DNA of 64,000 nucleotides from Alligator mississippiensis (taxonomy: Eukaryota > Chordata > Crocodylia > Alligatoridae): the NCBI RefSeq assembly GCF_030867095.1, contig NC_081831.1:69702716-69766715 (forward strand). Reading direction: 5' to 3'. Below, piece after piece: positions 32,236 to 43,655 of the stretch. Position numbers and translations under genes: made by a program. Under the pieces are notes generated by a model, which saw nothing but the letters and a program-made list of their open reading frames with translations, was not told where the DNA came from and did not search any database. The stretch's first letter is position 1. The number at the start of each line of letters is the position of its first letter.

Positions 32236-35010
32236 GCCTAAGGTAGTGGAAAGGCTGCTGCTTTGATCTCGGTTATGGTCTGAGATGAAAGAGTTCAGGT
32301 GTAGTTTAACTGGTATCTGCAATCCAAACTAAAGTGGGATTCCAAACTTGCCGATGTTTACCAAGAAAAACAAGTAATACAGTTTAATGTTATATATAAC
32401 GTATGCTGATGAGATCAATCCTACTTTCTTTTACTGAATGTCATGTCTCAAATTCCTGTCTTACGGATGTAACTATGAAGAATAGCTGGGGAAACAAACG
32501 TATTGTAATCGAATTGGGCAGTAGATACAGTATGTGGTCCTGGGGGTTGGGTATCTTTTCAAGGTGCTTTAAAAAATTTATTAAGGCAAAAAAACCCCCA
32601 AAATATCTTTCTTTCTTTTTTTTCTAATTATCACTCTATCATTTTTATGGAATTTTTTTCAGCATGTCAAATAGCAACTCAGCACAGGAGTCATGAGAGT
32701 GGGATGATTGCACCTCCATTAGGTTTCTTTGACTCCCTGGATCCCCTTTTATACGCTTTGTTTCCTACTCAAAATTTTTAATCGCTTCATTGACTGACGT
32801 TTGAAATGGAGCAGGTGGTTCTATTACACATTCATTATTAATCAAATTACTCAGTCAGCTGGACTTCTGATATACATCTCCTATATTGACATCAACTTAA
32901 AATGGTGTGAAGATTCATCGCTACTTCAGTTTGATGTCAGGATAACATCCTTTACTGTGTGTGTTTGTGTGCAAAGAGTTGCAGACGTAAATCTTGTACA
33001 TCCTCTGAAATGTTCAATATAATAATGCACTGACCTTTTATTATCAGTGTAATATATAGATGTCGCTTTGATTCATGTAAGGAAGTTTTCAAAATGCCAG
33101 TATTTAAGATTTGTGTAAAACCATATTTTAAGTACAGCATGGCTTAGGATGGTATTGTAGGCTGGTGTCTAAGCCTGGCTTTCTAGCCTGGCTGGCTACT
33201 AATAAATAGTGTGGAAATTAAGTAGATACGTGCCCATCAGTGCATGAAAAGAGAAATTAATTCGAACTATAAAGCATCTGACTGCATTAATCAGTGCTCT
33301 ATACCTTCCAATTATCCTTACCATTTAAGCTAAAGATTCTCAATATTTTATATATTTTAAATTTCAGATCTGATACAATATTTAGAGTACAATTATGTTT
33401 TGGTTTGCTACACTCCTCTTGCCAATTTTTTTTTTTCTATGTTTTGAAGTCCCGCATTGATTGCTTCTCATTTTCATTACTGATGGCCCCCATCAGACAG
33501 GCAGGCTCCAAGCTAATTAGCAGGGCTTTGTTCACGAATGCTTGTTTCCTCCAAAAACACTGCAGGAAGGAAACTGATGAACAACAGTACGCAGGCTGCA
33601 ATTTTTATAAAAGATAATGGTAGCAATAATATGCTGTAATGTTTGGAATAAAATGTCCCACCTCAGAAATTATTAGTTTGTGTATAATGATGAGAACCAT
33701 TATGACCTCAGTTGTACTGAAATAGGAAGGTACACTTGTATTCTATTAGAAGAATCAAAGCCTTGGTATATGCATCAGAATCATCTTGTGAAATTTGGAG
33801 GATTGGGTTAAAGTGATCCTAGATTAAACCCTTTCCTTGGTTTGGCTTTGCAAATTCAAGCCCCCTGCACCCCGCCCACCCTTGTTTTTTTTGGCTCCTC
33901 TCTGCATTTTGAGTGATTAAATTGTTCTTCTTTTGATGGTGAGGAGAGAAGGTTTCCTGGGAGTTGGCTTTAAACCTTCTCAGAGAAGTTAAATAGCAAT
34001 GACGAAGTAGATGTAACTGAGACACGTGGGTTGGTACACGAGCAATAGAATTTTTCCTCTGGGGTGGCTGTTAGTTCACTCGGTTGAGGGGCTGGCCATT
34101 TTGTATGACAGAAACCCCCTTCTTGTGCCTCATGTTCTCCATCTTAAGTTGATGCAAAGGAAATAGAATAGTAATTAATTAGCAGTTGCTTTTGGTCGCT
34201 CGTTACCAGATGAAATAGCCAGTAGGCCTTCAAGTAGGCAGGCAGTTGTAGTTTTGGAAGGTCCCTGAGCATTTTCCAATAATGCAGTTACATTCTGAAT
34301 TTGATACTAAATTCAGACTGAACGCTTTCATAACATCCATGTGGAATAAAACTTCAGCTGATAAGCTGAAATATGAAAGTCAGTGCATTAAATACCTTTC
34401 TTTATAGGGTCAAGGGGGTTCCGGTGCGGGGGAAAAAAAACCCTCTTTGTTCACTCCTAAATTTCGGCTTCCCAGTGTTCATATTTGGACCATCTCCTGA
34501 CAGTACTCAACTTGGGTATTGCTGGACTTCTGTCTTTAGTATCAGTTAGTCCTGAGGTAATGCATTGCAACCACGGGGCATGCTAATTTAAATATGCATG
34601 GATTCTGAGAATTGATGATTTCTCCCCCTCTCTGCCCACCCCTTCCCCTTTTCTTTTACTACTTCTACCACAGTAATAAGGAGGGACACCGATATTTCTA
34701 GGTTTTTAATTTTAATAGATAGATAGATCTTCTGCCAAACGCATCCTTTTGCTTTTTATAAGCGTAATTTAATAGCCACCTTTTTCCTGTTGGGGCTTAC
34801 TGGAAAGTGATGTATTTCCCCAGAGCTGCCAGCTGTCCTGATGACATGTATGCATCTGGTGCCAGGGCACTCATAAAAACTTTCAAGTGTCCCACCAAAG
34901 TGTGTGTGATTGACTATAGGACAGTGACTGATGGATGTTTTTCATGGTCTTTGGTGCTGTAAATGTGGCCTCATTTTGGCACTGTGGACAGTGGTACTTC
35001 TGGGACAGCC
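32236..35010. other. No gene recognised; repeat-poor, possible regulatory DNA
   Basis: From about 33,430 to 35,000 no repeat is recognisable. Several stretches contain homeodomain-like cores (TAATTA at 33,514; TAATTAATTAG near 34,173), preserved CpGs and the POU-like palindrome at 34,580. This is compatible with conserved non-coding DNA, but conservation cannot be seen from a single sequence. Confidence 0.35.
34580..34599. promoter_or_regulatory. Near-palindromic POU/octamer-like site
   Basis: ATGCTAATTTAAATATGCAT is self-complementary except for the TA/AT pair in each half. It combines an ATGCTAAT half with an ATGCAT half, like known POU-dimer elements. Function is inferred from the motif only. 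Confidence 0.25.
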
Positions 35011-35232
35011 ATAAGGTTGCTCCTTTTCCGGAGGTTTTCCTGTTGCATGGCATGTGATTTACACCTGATTAACAAGAAGCAACAGTTCATTCAATCTTTC
35101 ACTGCTTTGACCTTTTCTGTTTTCTTCTCTTACTATTAGGCCATAAGATTTTTTTTTTTTTTTTTTTTTTGCCATGACAAAAATAATCTGCCTTTTTGTT
35201 TTTGAATTTGTTTTTATTTTCTGTGTCCCTGA
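35011..35232 (+). repeat. Duplicated segment, copy 1 (pairs with 37,420-37,626)
   Basis: It starts ATAAGGTTGCTCCTTTTCCG and ends TATTTTCTGTGTCCCTGA. The first ~135 bp match 37,420 onward at roughly 90% by eye; then this copy has T22 (35,149-35,170) where the other has a short spacer. The segment includes a pyrimidine-rich stretch ending TTACTATTAGG, which resembles a splice acceptor in both copies. Confidence 0.85.
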
Positions 35233-36150
35233 TATATATTCAGTGTAGAGCTAATTTTTTTTTATGGTACTAATTTTTGTAAAGTCTGGTTGCTGCCTCT
35301 AGCAGCACTGGTTAGTTGTTCTAAAGGAGCTGCAGGAGGCATTGAGGCATAAAAGGGGCTCTGACTACTACTTGAGATCAGTCCATAAGTGAATGTAAGC
35401 TGTCACCCATGCTCTCATGCTGCAGGCTAATAGCTTTGCCATGGGGTAGGTGTAGAACCACTTGAAATTGTGCTTTATTCTGTAGTGCAGCCTCCCCTGG
35501 AATTCACATCCCTGTTTCACACTTGAAAAAGTGTTGCAGACTGTCCCATGACTTCTACCATCACTGGTCCTGGCCAGTTTTGGGAGCAGGAACGGTAGTG
35601 TTTCAAAAGTATGTTACTTATAAGAGTTCAGCTGCATTACCTTTCTGTTGCCCAACACTGGGGTAATGAGCGGTGTTATCTCCTCAGTATTATTTGGTAC
35701 TAGGGTTCAAGGATTGGAAGAGTCCTGGTAGGCTGCCAAAAATTAAGCTACGGGAAAAGCTTCAATTCAGCATGGGTTCCTCAAATTTGGAGCAGCTTGC
35801 AGTGTTATGGTGAGGTTTGCTGCCTGCAGCATAGGCTGTTGTATTAGGAAGAGCTCTCCTTTTGCCCCTATTTGCCCCTACTATTGCAGACTTTCTATTT
35901 TTCCTTACACTGATGAATGTACCCTTTCCCTGTTTCCTTTGCCTCTCCCTGTCTTCAGGAAGAAGTGTGTGCTGGTTTTTGTTGTACAGTCTATGCTGTT
36001 TTTGCACGCAGAGGTGCTCTATGATGAATAATTCTTACTGGAGTCGTTTTTGGGGCAGTGTGACTCCACTCTGGCTCCAAAAGACACCTGCTGTGCATGC
36101 TGCAGCCCCTTGTAATAATGAGAAACCTAACATTAATGTCTGCTTATGCA
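35233..36150. other. No gene recognised
   Basis: Mixed composition with short frames on both strands near 35,762-36,173 that contradict each other and show no domain. Confidence 0.55.
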
Positions 36151-36235
36151 TACTATTTAGTTGGTCTAATTAAAGATATCAGATTCACCCAAAGAACCTT
36201 GTCTGCCTGTGTCCTTAGACCAACACGGCTACAAC
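36151..36235 (+). repeat. Interspersed repeat tail, family B (3' part)
   Basis: TAGTTGGTCTAATTAAAGAT is followed by ATCAGATTCACCCAAAGAACC, TTGTCTGCC and AGACCAACACGGCTACAAC. The last block is typical of the end of this reptile/bird repeat family. Confidence 0.55.
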
Positions 36236-37089
36236 TTACTCTCCTGCTTATGAATACTGCCTTTTAGTGATGGCTTAAACTATTTTACTACTTAAACATC
36301 ATGCGAGTTCTTTAATACTCTTCTGAGATTCCCAAGCAAAGGTATCTGGTCTATTAACTGGCCTGTGACGTGCAAGAAAGAGGATTTTTATTGCTTTGAA
36401 GCAAGAAGACCCAGAACATTGATTAGGAACAGATTCTGAAGATGCATGTCAATGCAAAAAGCTGAGTAAATGCATATTTCTTTTAGTAGACGTGTAGCAT
36501 ATTGGTTCCATTACAGTATAAATGGCTATTTGGTTAGCCTGTCATGTAATAGCTTAAACTCATTATAAGTAGGCAATTCAGTCTGCTTACACTTGAAAAT
36601 AGTTTTAATGTAGATTGAAAGTTTGAGGATATGATCACCAGGCTCTGCAGAGAGAGAGAGACTTATTGAAATACAGATAAGAACTAGTTAGATGAATTAA
36701 TAAAAGAAACTGATAATGGAGTGACCAACTCAATATTGTTTTAAGTAGATTCATAAAACGTTTTTCAAATTTTAAATCAACAGCTGATAAATTCAATAGT
36801 AACGAGCTCATTTGTATGTAAGTTAATGTCAAACCATTCTAGTCTAGCCATGTTTTATGACAGCCTGCTGGATGTCTCTAAATGTGGTCATGAAGATAGT
36901 TCTTTCCTGAAATAACCCCTTAAATTAATTTAAAGACTTTGACTAGCTTTCTAAATTTTAAAGTTAATTCTCACTTTTTATCCCAGCTTGAAAGATTATG
37001 TTAAAATCTTGCTTAAATGGAAGTATGATGTACTACTAGGAGCAAACTCCCAGAGAAATTAGGACACTCAAGGAAATTGTTGACATAGT
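36236..37089. other. No gene recognised; AT-rich non-coding DNA
   Basis: Short frames and a short (GA)n near 36,648 only. Confidence 0.6.
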
Positions 37090-37337
37090 CTGGGCCAGAT
37101 ACAGAAATTGCATTTTTACCAGCATAAGTGATCAGAAAATGGCCTATACCCATAACAGAAGTTTGGTGCTCATAGACTGGTTTAAAACATCAGAACCTGG
37201 TCCAAGATTGCCCCCGCACCACCAAAGGGTGAATGCGTGTTCTGTTCACTACTGATCAAAATGACACCACTTACAGAAAACCATGTAACTTATATCAATT
37301 CCATCTCGGGTTTTCTAAATGTCTGTAGCTGGCCCAG
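37090..37337. mobile_element. Short MITE, family A type, with clear inverted termini
   Basis: The left end CTGGGCCAGATACAGAAATT and the reverse complement of the right end, CTGGGCCAGCTACAGACATT, differ at two positions. The interior shares 'cataagtgat' and the ACAGACATT-type terminus with family A copies at 3.7 and 13.8 kb. No matching target duplication was found. Confidence 0.7.
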
Positions 37338-37419
37338 AAGTCCAGTAGTGTAACAATAGTGGAGCATGAGCTCTGGGAGCTGCCCAGCGGGCAGGGGGAG
37401 GGGTTGCTATGAAAATGGC

Positions 37420-37626
37420 ATAAGGTTGCTCCTTTTCCGGAGTTTTTCCTGTTGTATGGCATGTGATTTACACCCGATAACAAGAAGCAACAATTTATTC
37501 AACTTTCACTTTGGCCTTTTCTGTTTTCTTCTTTTACTATTAGGCCATAAGTATTTTTGTCATGGCAAATATAAATAATAATCTGACTTTTTTTTTTTTT
37601 TAATGTTTTATTTTCTGTGTCCCTGA
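37420..37626 (+). repeat. Duplicated segment, copy 2 (pairs with 35,011-35,232)
   Basis: Same order of blocks as copy 1: ATAAGGTTGCTCCTTTTCCG, CATGTGATTTACACC, AACAAGAAGCAACA, CTTTTCTGTTTTCTTC, TTACTATTAGGCCATAAG, TATTTTCTGTGTCCCTGA. The flanks of the two copies are unrelated. Confidence 0.85.
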
Positions 37627-39309
37627 GCTAGGGAGGCACATCCCCCACTCTCCACACCTATACTTTCTCTGCAGCAGGTAGGGCAGAGCAACAGTGCTGG
37701 CGCATGGTGGCCAGGGCAGTGTCCGTGCACAGTGCAGGAGCTGTGGACAGAGGTGATGGATCTTCCTGAAGCCACAGTCCTCCAGCCCCCACTCCTGCAC
37801 CATGCACTACCACCACCCTGGGTTCAGAACTGACCGGTTATGCCTCTGCAGAAACCCAGAGAAATGGATTTTCCAGTTCAGAGATCAGTTTGAAAGAAGC
37901 TTTTTAAAATAACCATACTGGAATATTCATAATACTGAATTTATAATCAAGGGTGTTTGCCAAAGAAAGTGGACTTCAATGAGTTTTGCTCATCAGTTAG
38001 TATATAGCAACACACTGCATGACTTTTGTCCAACGCAAACAGCTTGAATTTTGCTTATCTCGCACTTGCAATGAGCTGGTATGAACAAGGGACAGAGCAA
38101 CAAATCATTCATCTACTAATTCTGAATAAGTACATTTAAGGAAATCACCAAATGATTTGCTTTCTCTGCAGCAAGAGAAAAAAATCATTTTACCTTTTTT
38201 TCCTTTTTGTTTTAATACAGTCTGATCTCACAGTCACTTGGGAGGCTTGTCTGAGTAAAAACCACAGAATTAGGCTGTAAGCTGGTATGCATTCACATTG
38301 ACTATGTCTCTTTTTGTTTATTGTATTAGTTTTCTCTCTTGTGTGTGTTTTAATCCACCACTGAAGCTTTCCAAAAAGTTCTTCTCCGTTTTGCATTCTA
38401 GAAACAGCCTAGCAATGTTAAGTATCCTTAAACCACTAGGACATACTAGACTAGTATACTGACTAGACCAGCCTGAAGTTACATTAATGGACTGATGGAA
38501 TACAAACTACTGTATGATAATGAGGAGTAGCTTCAAATCGGTCAGGAAGAAGAGAATATTCATAAAAAGGAGTCAAATGTCATCAAAACTGTACTGGAAG
38601 TTTTAGCTGAATATCAGACATGACCATTCCAAACTCCTATTAGCTCTCTTGTGCTTGAAAAGAAAAGACCAATCATTCATGATTTTCAGGGAAAACTTGA
38701 AAATGTTCATGTCCCTCACATTTTTTTTTCCCCCCCAAACGTCACTGAAAACTTTTAAGGTTTATTAACTTAGCTTCTATTATTGATAGTAGCTGTAAAG
38801 TGACTAAGTGAATAAATAAAAAATAAAAAGGTGGTAAGGTGGAAAAATAATCTGACCCGTAATTTTTAAAAAGGCCGTCATTAAAAAATTATAGGACTGT
38901 TCAGTTGTAGACAGTTATGCCCATTACCAGACATAATGGACAAGCATATCTGTTAAATGTAATTTAAGATTGTTTGTCTATTTCTAATCTGAATTGCATG
39001 CACTTCCTCCTCTTCAGAGTAATATAATGGTCAGTTCTTTTAAAGACTGAGGTCACTGACATGGCAAAAAGAGGAAACAGTTATTAGGTTTTAACCATAA
39101 ATGATATGCACATACAATATTGAAAAGGAAGCATTTTCAAATGTATGCATGAGTCGTCATTGAAACCGTGGTGCTTTTCTTAACAAGTGTATTAGGTTAA
39201 AAAGTAGTAAATAATCATTATTAAAATGTGTACAATAATGGTAACTTTCAACACACTGCAAAAGCAAGTTTTTAGACCAGAAGGCCAATACTGATCATAA
39301 CAGGACCTC
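37627..39309. other. No gene recognised
   Basis: The first ~200 bases are GC-richer; beyond that the DNA is AT-rich with short frames only. No termini or arrays found. Confidence 0.6.
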
Positions 39310-39475
39310 ACTTCAGCAAATTCTTTAATATGATACTTGATTTTGAACATGGTCTTAAGCTGATATATATTCAGCAAAGTATTTAAGCATGAGCTTAACT
39401 GTAATCAGACACTTACATTTCATTAACTTCTATGGGGAAGCATGTGTTTAAGGGCTTTTCTTGAATCAGGCTGTA
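39310..39475. mobile_element. Palindromic MITE remnant (TTAAGCATG type)
   Basis: The left arm ATTCAGCAAAGTATTTAAGC followed by ATGAGCTTAA (39,370-39,398) and the right arm AAGCATGTGTTTAAGGGC followed by TTTTCTTGAATCAGG (39,439-39,470) are imperfect inverted copies. They flank ATTAACTTCTATGGGG. This matches the layout of well-known bird/crocodilian foldback repeats. Confidence 0.5.
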
Positions 39476-40239
39476 AGTGTGCATACACTTAAGAACACTG
39501 GGCATTAGTATGGAAACAAAAGTATTTTTGATTGATAGCTCAGAAAGAAAAGCCACAGATAAATATAAGTACTGTTGATTGCAATTGATGTGGGCAAATG
39601 GTAATGAGGTGCTAATCTAAACAAACAAGACTCTAGCGCACATTACAATTACTCACCTTAATTCTTGTCTTTGATTTGCCTTTCCTGATCTCGTGTAACA
39701 AAAAAAGCATGTGTAAGTCTACCACAATGTCTAACACCACTGGAGACCCTAATAAACTAGATCAAGTATCCTATCGTGTAATATACAATACGCTTTTACT
39801 TGAAAATTGTCTTAACGTATGTCAAAAGTTATGGGTATGATGGATAAAGGAAATAATGACTGGAGTGATTGGACCAACCGTCTTGGTTCATAGTGGGCAC
39901 TATCATCAAAAACATAGAGATGAGAGGTAAGAGATGACTGAAACAATACATCGACCAAAACATCTCAAAGTTGAACATTGCTACTCGGGCAAATCACAGC
40001 CTATCTGAAGATGTAGATATTATCTTCAGATTTTTTTTATCCAGAAAAAAATAAAAAAGGACTGGTGCTAAAATATTTTAGGTGCAATGGGTATGCCTTC
40101 AATTTGCCTCTCTTTCTTACTCAGGGCAGCAGGAAGGTAACATTGTCCGCCCAGATTCCTTAGTCTGAAAAGTAGGTGCCTGTATATTCCTTTGAAAAAC
40201 TGAGGGTTGGGAGCCAGTCTTTTCATTAAAAATATTGCT
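39476..40239. other. No gene recognised; AT-rich non-coding DNA
   Basis: Short frames only. Confidence 0.6.
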
Positions 40240-40345
40240 GGAGAAAGAGGCGGTGATACCTCTTTCTAATGCTCCATCCTATTGGTTAGCACACTTACCC
40301 AGGAAGTGGAAACTGAACCAAGGCTTCTGTTCTTTGCAGGTATTC
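40240..40345 (+). repeat. tRNA-derived SINE-like remnant
   Basis: CTATTGGTTAGCACACTTACCC followed by AGGAAGTGGAAACTGAACCA resembles the D-arm-to-anticodon part of tRNA-derived repeats (GGTTAGAGCACTCACCCAGG type). The B-box region is degraded. It is not a functional tRNA. Confidence 0.35.
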
Positions 40346-40415
40346 CCTACTACATAAAAGATTGAGTATCAGGTTTTATGTATATACTACTTCTATCACC
40401 AAATGTGCTCTAGAC

Positions 40416-41398
40416 TAGGGCTGTGCAAAGCTTCAGGTGGTGATTTGATTCGGAGGGAATTCGGCCCAATTCCGGTGGCTAAATCTCCAAATCCAAATTG
40501 AATCAGGGGACCGATTAAAAGTTGCGAAACAATTCAAAGTTCTCTGAATCTTCAGAAAAGATGTGGAGAGCTTTGATTGGGGCAGTCCCCCCTGGTGGCT
40601 GCAGCAGGCAGCTGCAGCCAACTCTGAGCTGATAAGTACTGGGGGGGAGGGGACCATGGGGGGACCCCTGACAGCCCCTTGACCCCCCCCACCCCAGCTC
40701 CCAGCCTTTTTTTTTTTTTTTTAAAAGCCCCACTCACCCAGTGCTGCTGGGCAGGGGGTGATCCCTGCTGCTCCCCACTGGTTCATGCTGCATGGGGGGG
40801 GTCTGTACAAGCCCCCTGACGCCCCTTCACTCCCCCAGCCCCCCCATGGGTGCCCCACCTGCCACAGCTCCGGCCCTTTAAGAAAAAAAAGAAGGTGCCC
40901 TGCCTGCAGCGGCCTCAGGGCTTGGGGGGGCTTATGCAGATCCCCCCCCCACATGGTGCGGTGCAATGGGGGGAGGCAAGGATCGCCCTGCACCAGCAGG
41001 AATGGTGAGTCCGGGGGTTTTTTCAGTTTCTTTCTTCTTAAAGGCCAGAGCTGCGGCAGGCAGGGTGGACACGGGGGGGGGGGGGGGGAACTGAGGCAGT
41101 GGGGGGGGGTTGGGAGACTTGTGCAGAGCCCCCCATGCAGCATGGGGCAGTGGGGATTGCCCCCTCCCCCTGGCAGCACCCGCTGAGTCAGGGCTTTTTG
41201 TTAACAAGTGCCAGGACCTGGGGTAGGCGGGGCAGCCATTGCCGGGCTGGGGTGGATGGACCTAGCTGATTTTTTGGAGATTTGGCAACAGCTGAATTTC
41301 TGAATCAGATTCAGCCACAGTGATTCGAATCACTGAATTGAATCACTGTCTGCTGAATCCGAATCCAAAGCAAATACTAGCTACTTCTCACAGGCCTA
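40416..41398. mobile_element. hAT-like non-autonomous element with perfect 8-bp target duplication
   Basis: The left end TAGGGCTGTGCAAAGCTTC and the reverse complement of the right end, TAGGCCTGTGAGAAG, are inverted termini. CTCTAGAC flanks both sides (40,408-40,415 and 41,399-41,406) and fits the hAT target preference nTnnnnAn. Subterminal regions are rich in GATTCGG/GATTCAG motifs. The core is GC-rich with runs of G including G16 at 41,073-41,088. Open frames on both strands (for example 40,721-41,186) are caused by the G/C runs. Left and right arms match the element at 61,929. Confidence 0.92.
41073..41088. repeat. G16 homopolymer
   Basis: An uninterrupted run of sixteen G within the hAT-like element, with further G7-G9 runs nearby. 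Confidence 0.9.
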
Positions 41399-41406
41399 CT
41401 CTAGAC

Positions 41407-42908
41407 TTGAGACCAAGAACCAGCTTAGAAGAAATTGCTACTGGCATTGAACTTGCCTGGGATGCTTCAACTAGAGTGACAACAGCATAATACACTGTGA
41501 CCAACGTAAGCCATTCTGCTTGTCCCCAATCCCTGAGGTCACATCTCTGATCCCAAGATAATAGCTAAAGGGGATGCACGTTAACCCACAATAAAGCCAG
41601 GACTACCAAATAAGATGCTCTTTTACTAGGTTCTACTGTCCTGCATTGAATTAATATTGAATGTCTAGATGGGGTTGTCCACTTGTCATGATCATGCAGG
41701 AGTTCAGGAGTACTTTATTTAGCAAGTGTTGAACATGTATGTTTTGGGCAGTCCTCTGCAGCTTCTTTGAAGGTTCTCTTAGATCATTTGCTAAGCATAT
41801 AACAAGTAATCTGTTTAACAAATCCCAGTTTTCTGTAATATGGCAGATTTTTTCCTTGTGGAGTCTATTCTGTCAAGAGTTACTTGGCAGAATGGGGGAA
41901 GGTGTGTAAAACAACCAGGGGAAAAAAAAATTCCTAAACCAATTTTGTTCCCCTTTCCTTTTTGTCTCAGACAGTGTTACAGGTAGTGGAAAAAGGCAAA
42001 TGTTTAAGAAATCAAACTTTTCTAGGCATTTACATTATCATTTGAATCTAAAAATGTATTCATGCAATCAGGGAAGAGAAGGGTTTGAATTATGTGTTCA
42101 GTTAGAACAAATCAACTTGAAATTTTAAAATTTCTAGGAAAACCCTGTTCCAGGACATTCTGCAGACCAAAAATAATTTGCAGTTGTGATGAAATACAAG
42201 AAAAAAAGGATAATCTGCACATAGATCATTTTCTTAATCGGAAGAATGATGAGGTTTTTCAAACAATCATTAGAAGTGAGTTGCTTAGCTCTGTGGATTA
42301 GACATTCTTATTTTCTGTCAATGTATATCATAAAAAAGATAGACTGAAGTTTCAAGTAGTATATACAAAACAATGAAAGGCTCATGACCCTGCCCTTCCC
42401 TAAACCAGGAACTCAGGAAGGGAGAAAGTCTGTGAAGTTCCATCAGGTTTTCTTCTGTCTTAAAGAATTAACAACAAATCCTTTTAAAATGCACATTACT
42501 ATAGCTGACAGTCTCTAAAGGCTCCTTTGTCAAGGCCAGTTTATAGTCTATGTAGTTTGTTAAAAAGCTTTTAGAGTCACCATGGTCGATTGGATCAGTA
42601 TGGCTATTGTGAATGTGCAGTAAGTCAACATTTAAAATCCTTATGAAACTTTAATGGAAAAAAAAATTAAAAGCACGTGCACTGAAATCAGGGCACAAGA
42701 CAAATATTTTAAGTCTCTGACCCCAACCTGCCAAGTAGGCTGTGATGCATGAGGTGTGAGCAGAGTACTCTGGAAATGCTAGACTGTTTGGTTAAGTGAT
42801 GTGTTTCAGGCACACTGCTCAATGCGCACAAGTCATAATGTCCGCTCTTGATGCTTTGCACCCAATGAGAATTCATTTTGCATGCAACGAGTGAAACAAT
42901 GGGGCTAG
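41407..42908. other. No gene recognised; AT-rich non-coding DNA
   Basis: Short frames only; no repeat termini identified. Confidence 0.6.
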
Positions 42909-42965
42909 TTGTATAGGTTTGCAATATTGTTCATTGGCATCTGCCAGAAGGGGACTCTTCTCAAT

Positions 42966-43655
42966 ATGGGTTGGCCTATCCAACCAGCTAGTCAGGGTAC
43001 ACCCCAACCTTGTTTTCCTAGCAATACGTGGGCAGCTATTGTGATCTGCCCAAGAGAGAAAATTGTTCAGAACCAATTGAACTATGGCCAGAGTCACCTT
43101 AAACTTTTGTTCTACGAGCTGGCTTGCAACAATTCTCATGGGTCTGCTAGTCACAAGCCTAGTTCAGTCTCTGGCTTATACTGTCTTGACCTCGCTGTCC
43201 TAAAGATTAAGGTTTCCAATTCCACTTTTTTGAAACTGCTTACTTTTTACCTTCTGTTACTGTGGAGCATCAATCTCTCTCATGTCACAAGCTGTGGTTG
43301 GGTTGGGCTCTTGCTTTGCAGTTTTCTTGAAAATAAGGATGCGTGTAACCCCAATCTCAGTGACCCCTGCTTGGGGCAGTTGTTTTACAGCTTTCAAACT
43401 CTGCTCTATCCATTTGCTTCAGCACAGAAATGCTATGTCTCTATGCCATACAGCCCAAAGACAGACCCCTCCTCCTACCACCCATATAGCTCTGATTTTA
43501 TACTGGAAGCAGCGCTGCATCCTATTTGGGAGCACTTTTATACCTCGGCTTCTACTGGTCACTTTTTTTTAACACCATTTACTACCTCTGATTCTTGTAC
43601 CACAGTTGGAAACACAAAAGCGAGCAGTTTTAAATGGATAGGAGTGGAGATCTAG
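42966..43655 (+). other. Unexplained 229-codon open frame
   Basis: From the first ATG (42,966) to TAG (43,653-43,655) the frame is open, and it also extends upstream without a stop to about 42,909. The predicted product is hydrophobic and rich in Ser, Cys, Leu and Tyr. It has a leucine-rich stretch (LKLLTFYLLLLWSINL) that could be one membrane segment, and no recognisable domain or signal. GC content is a little above its surroundings. No promoter, splice or polyadenylation context convinces me. It may be chance, part of an unknown repeat, or an old coding remnant. Confidence 0.15.

Noticed and set aside
40721-41186. Pro/Gly-rich open frames of ~150 codons on both strands
   Set aside because: They are produced by G and C runs in the core of a hAT-like element with defined termini and target duplication.
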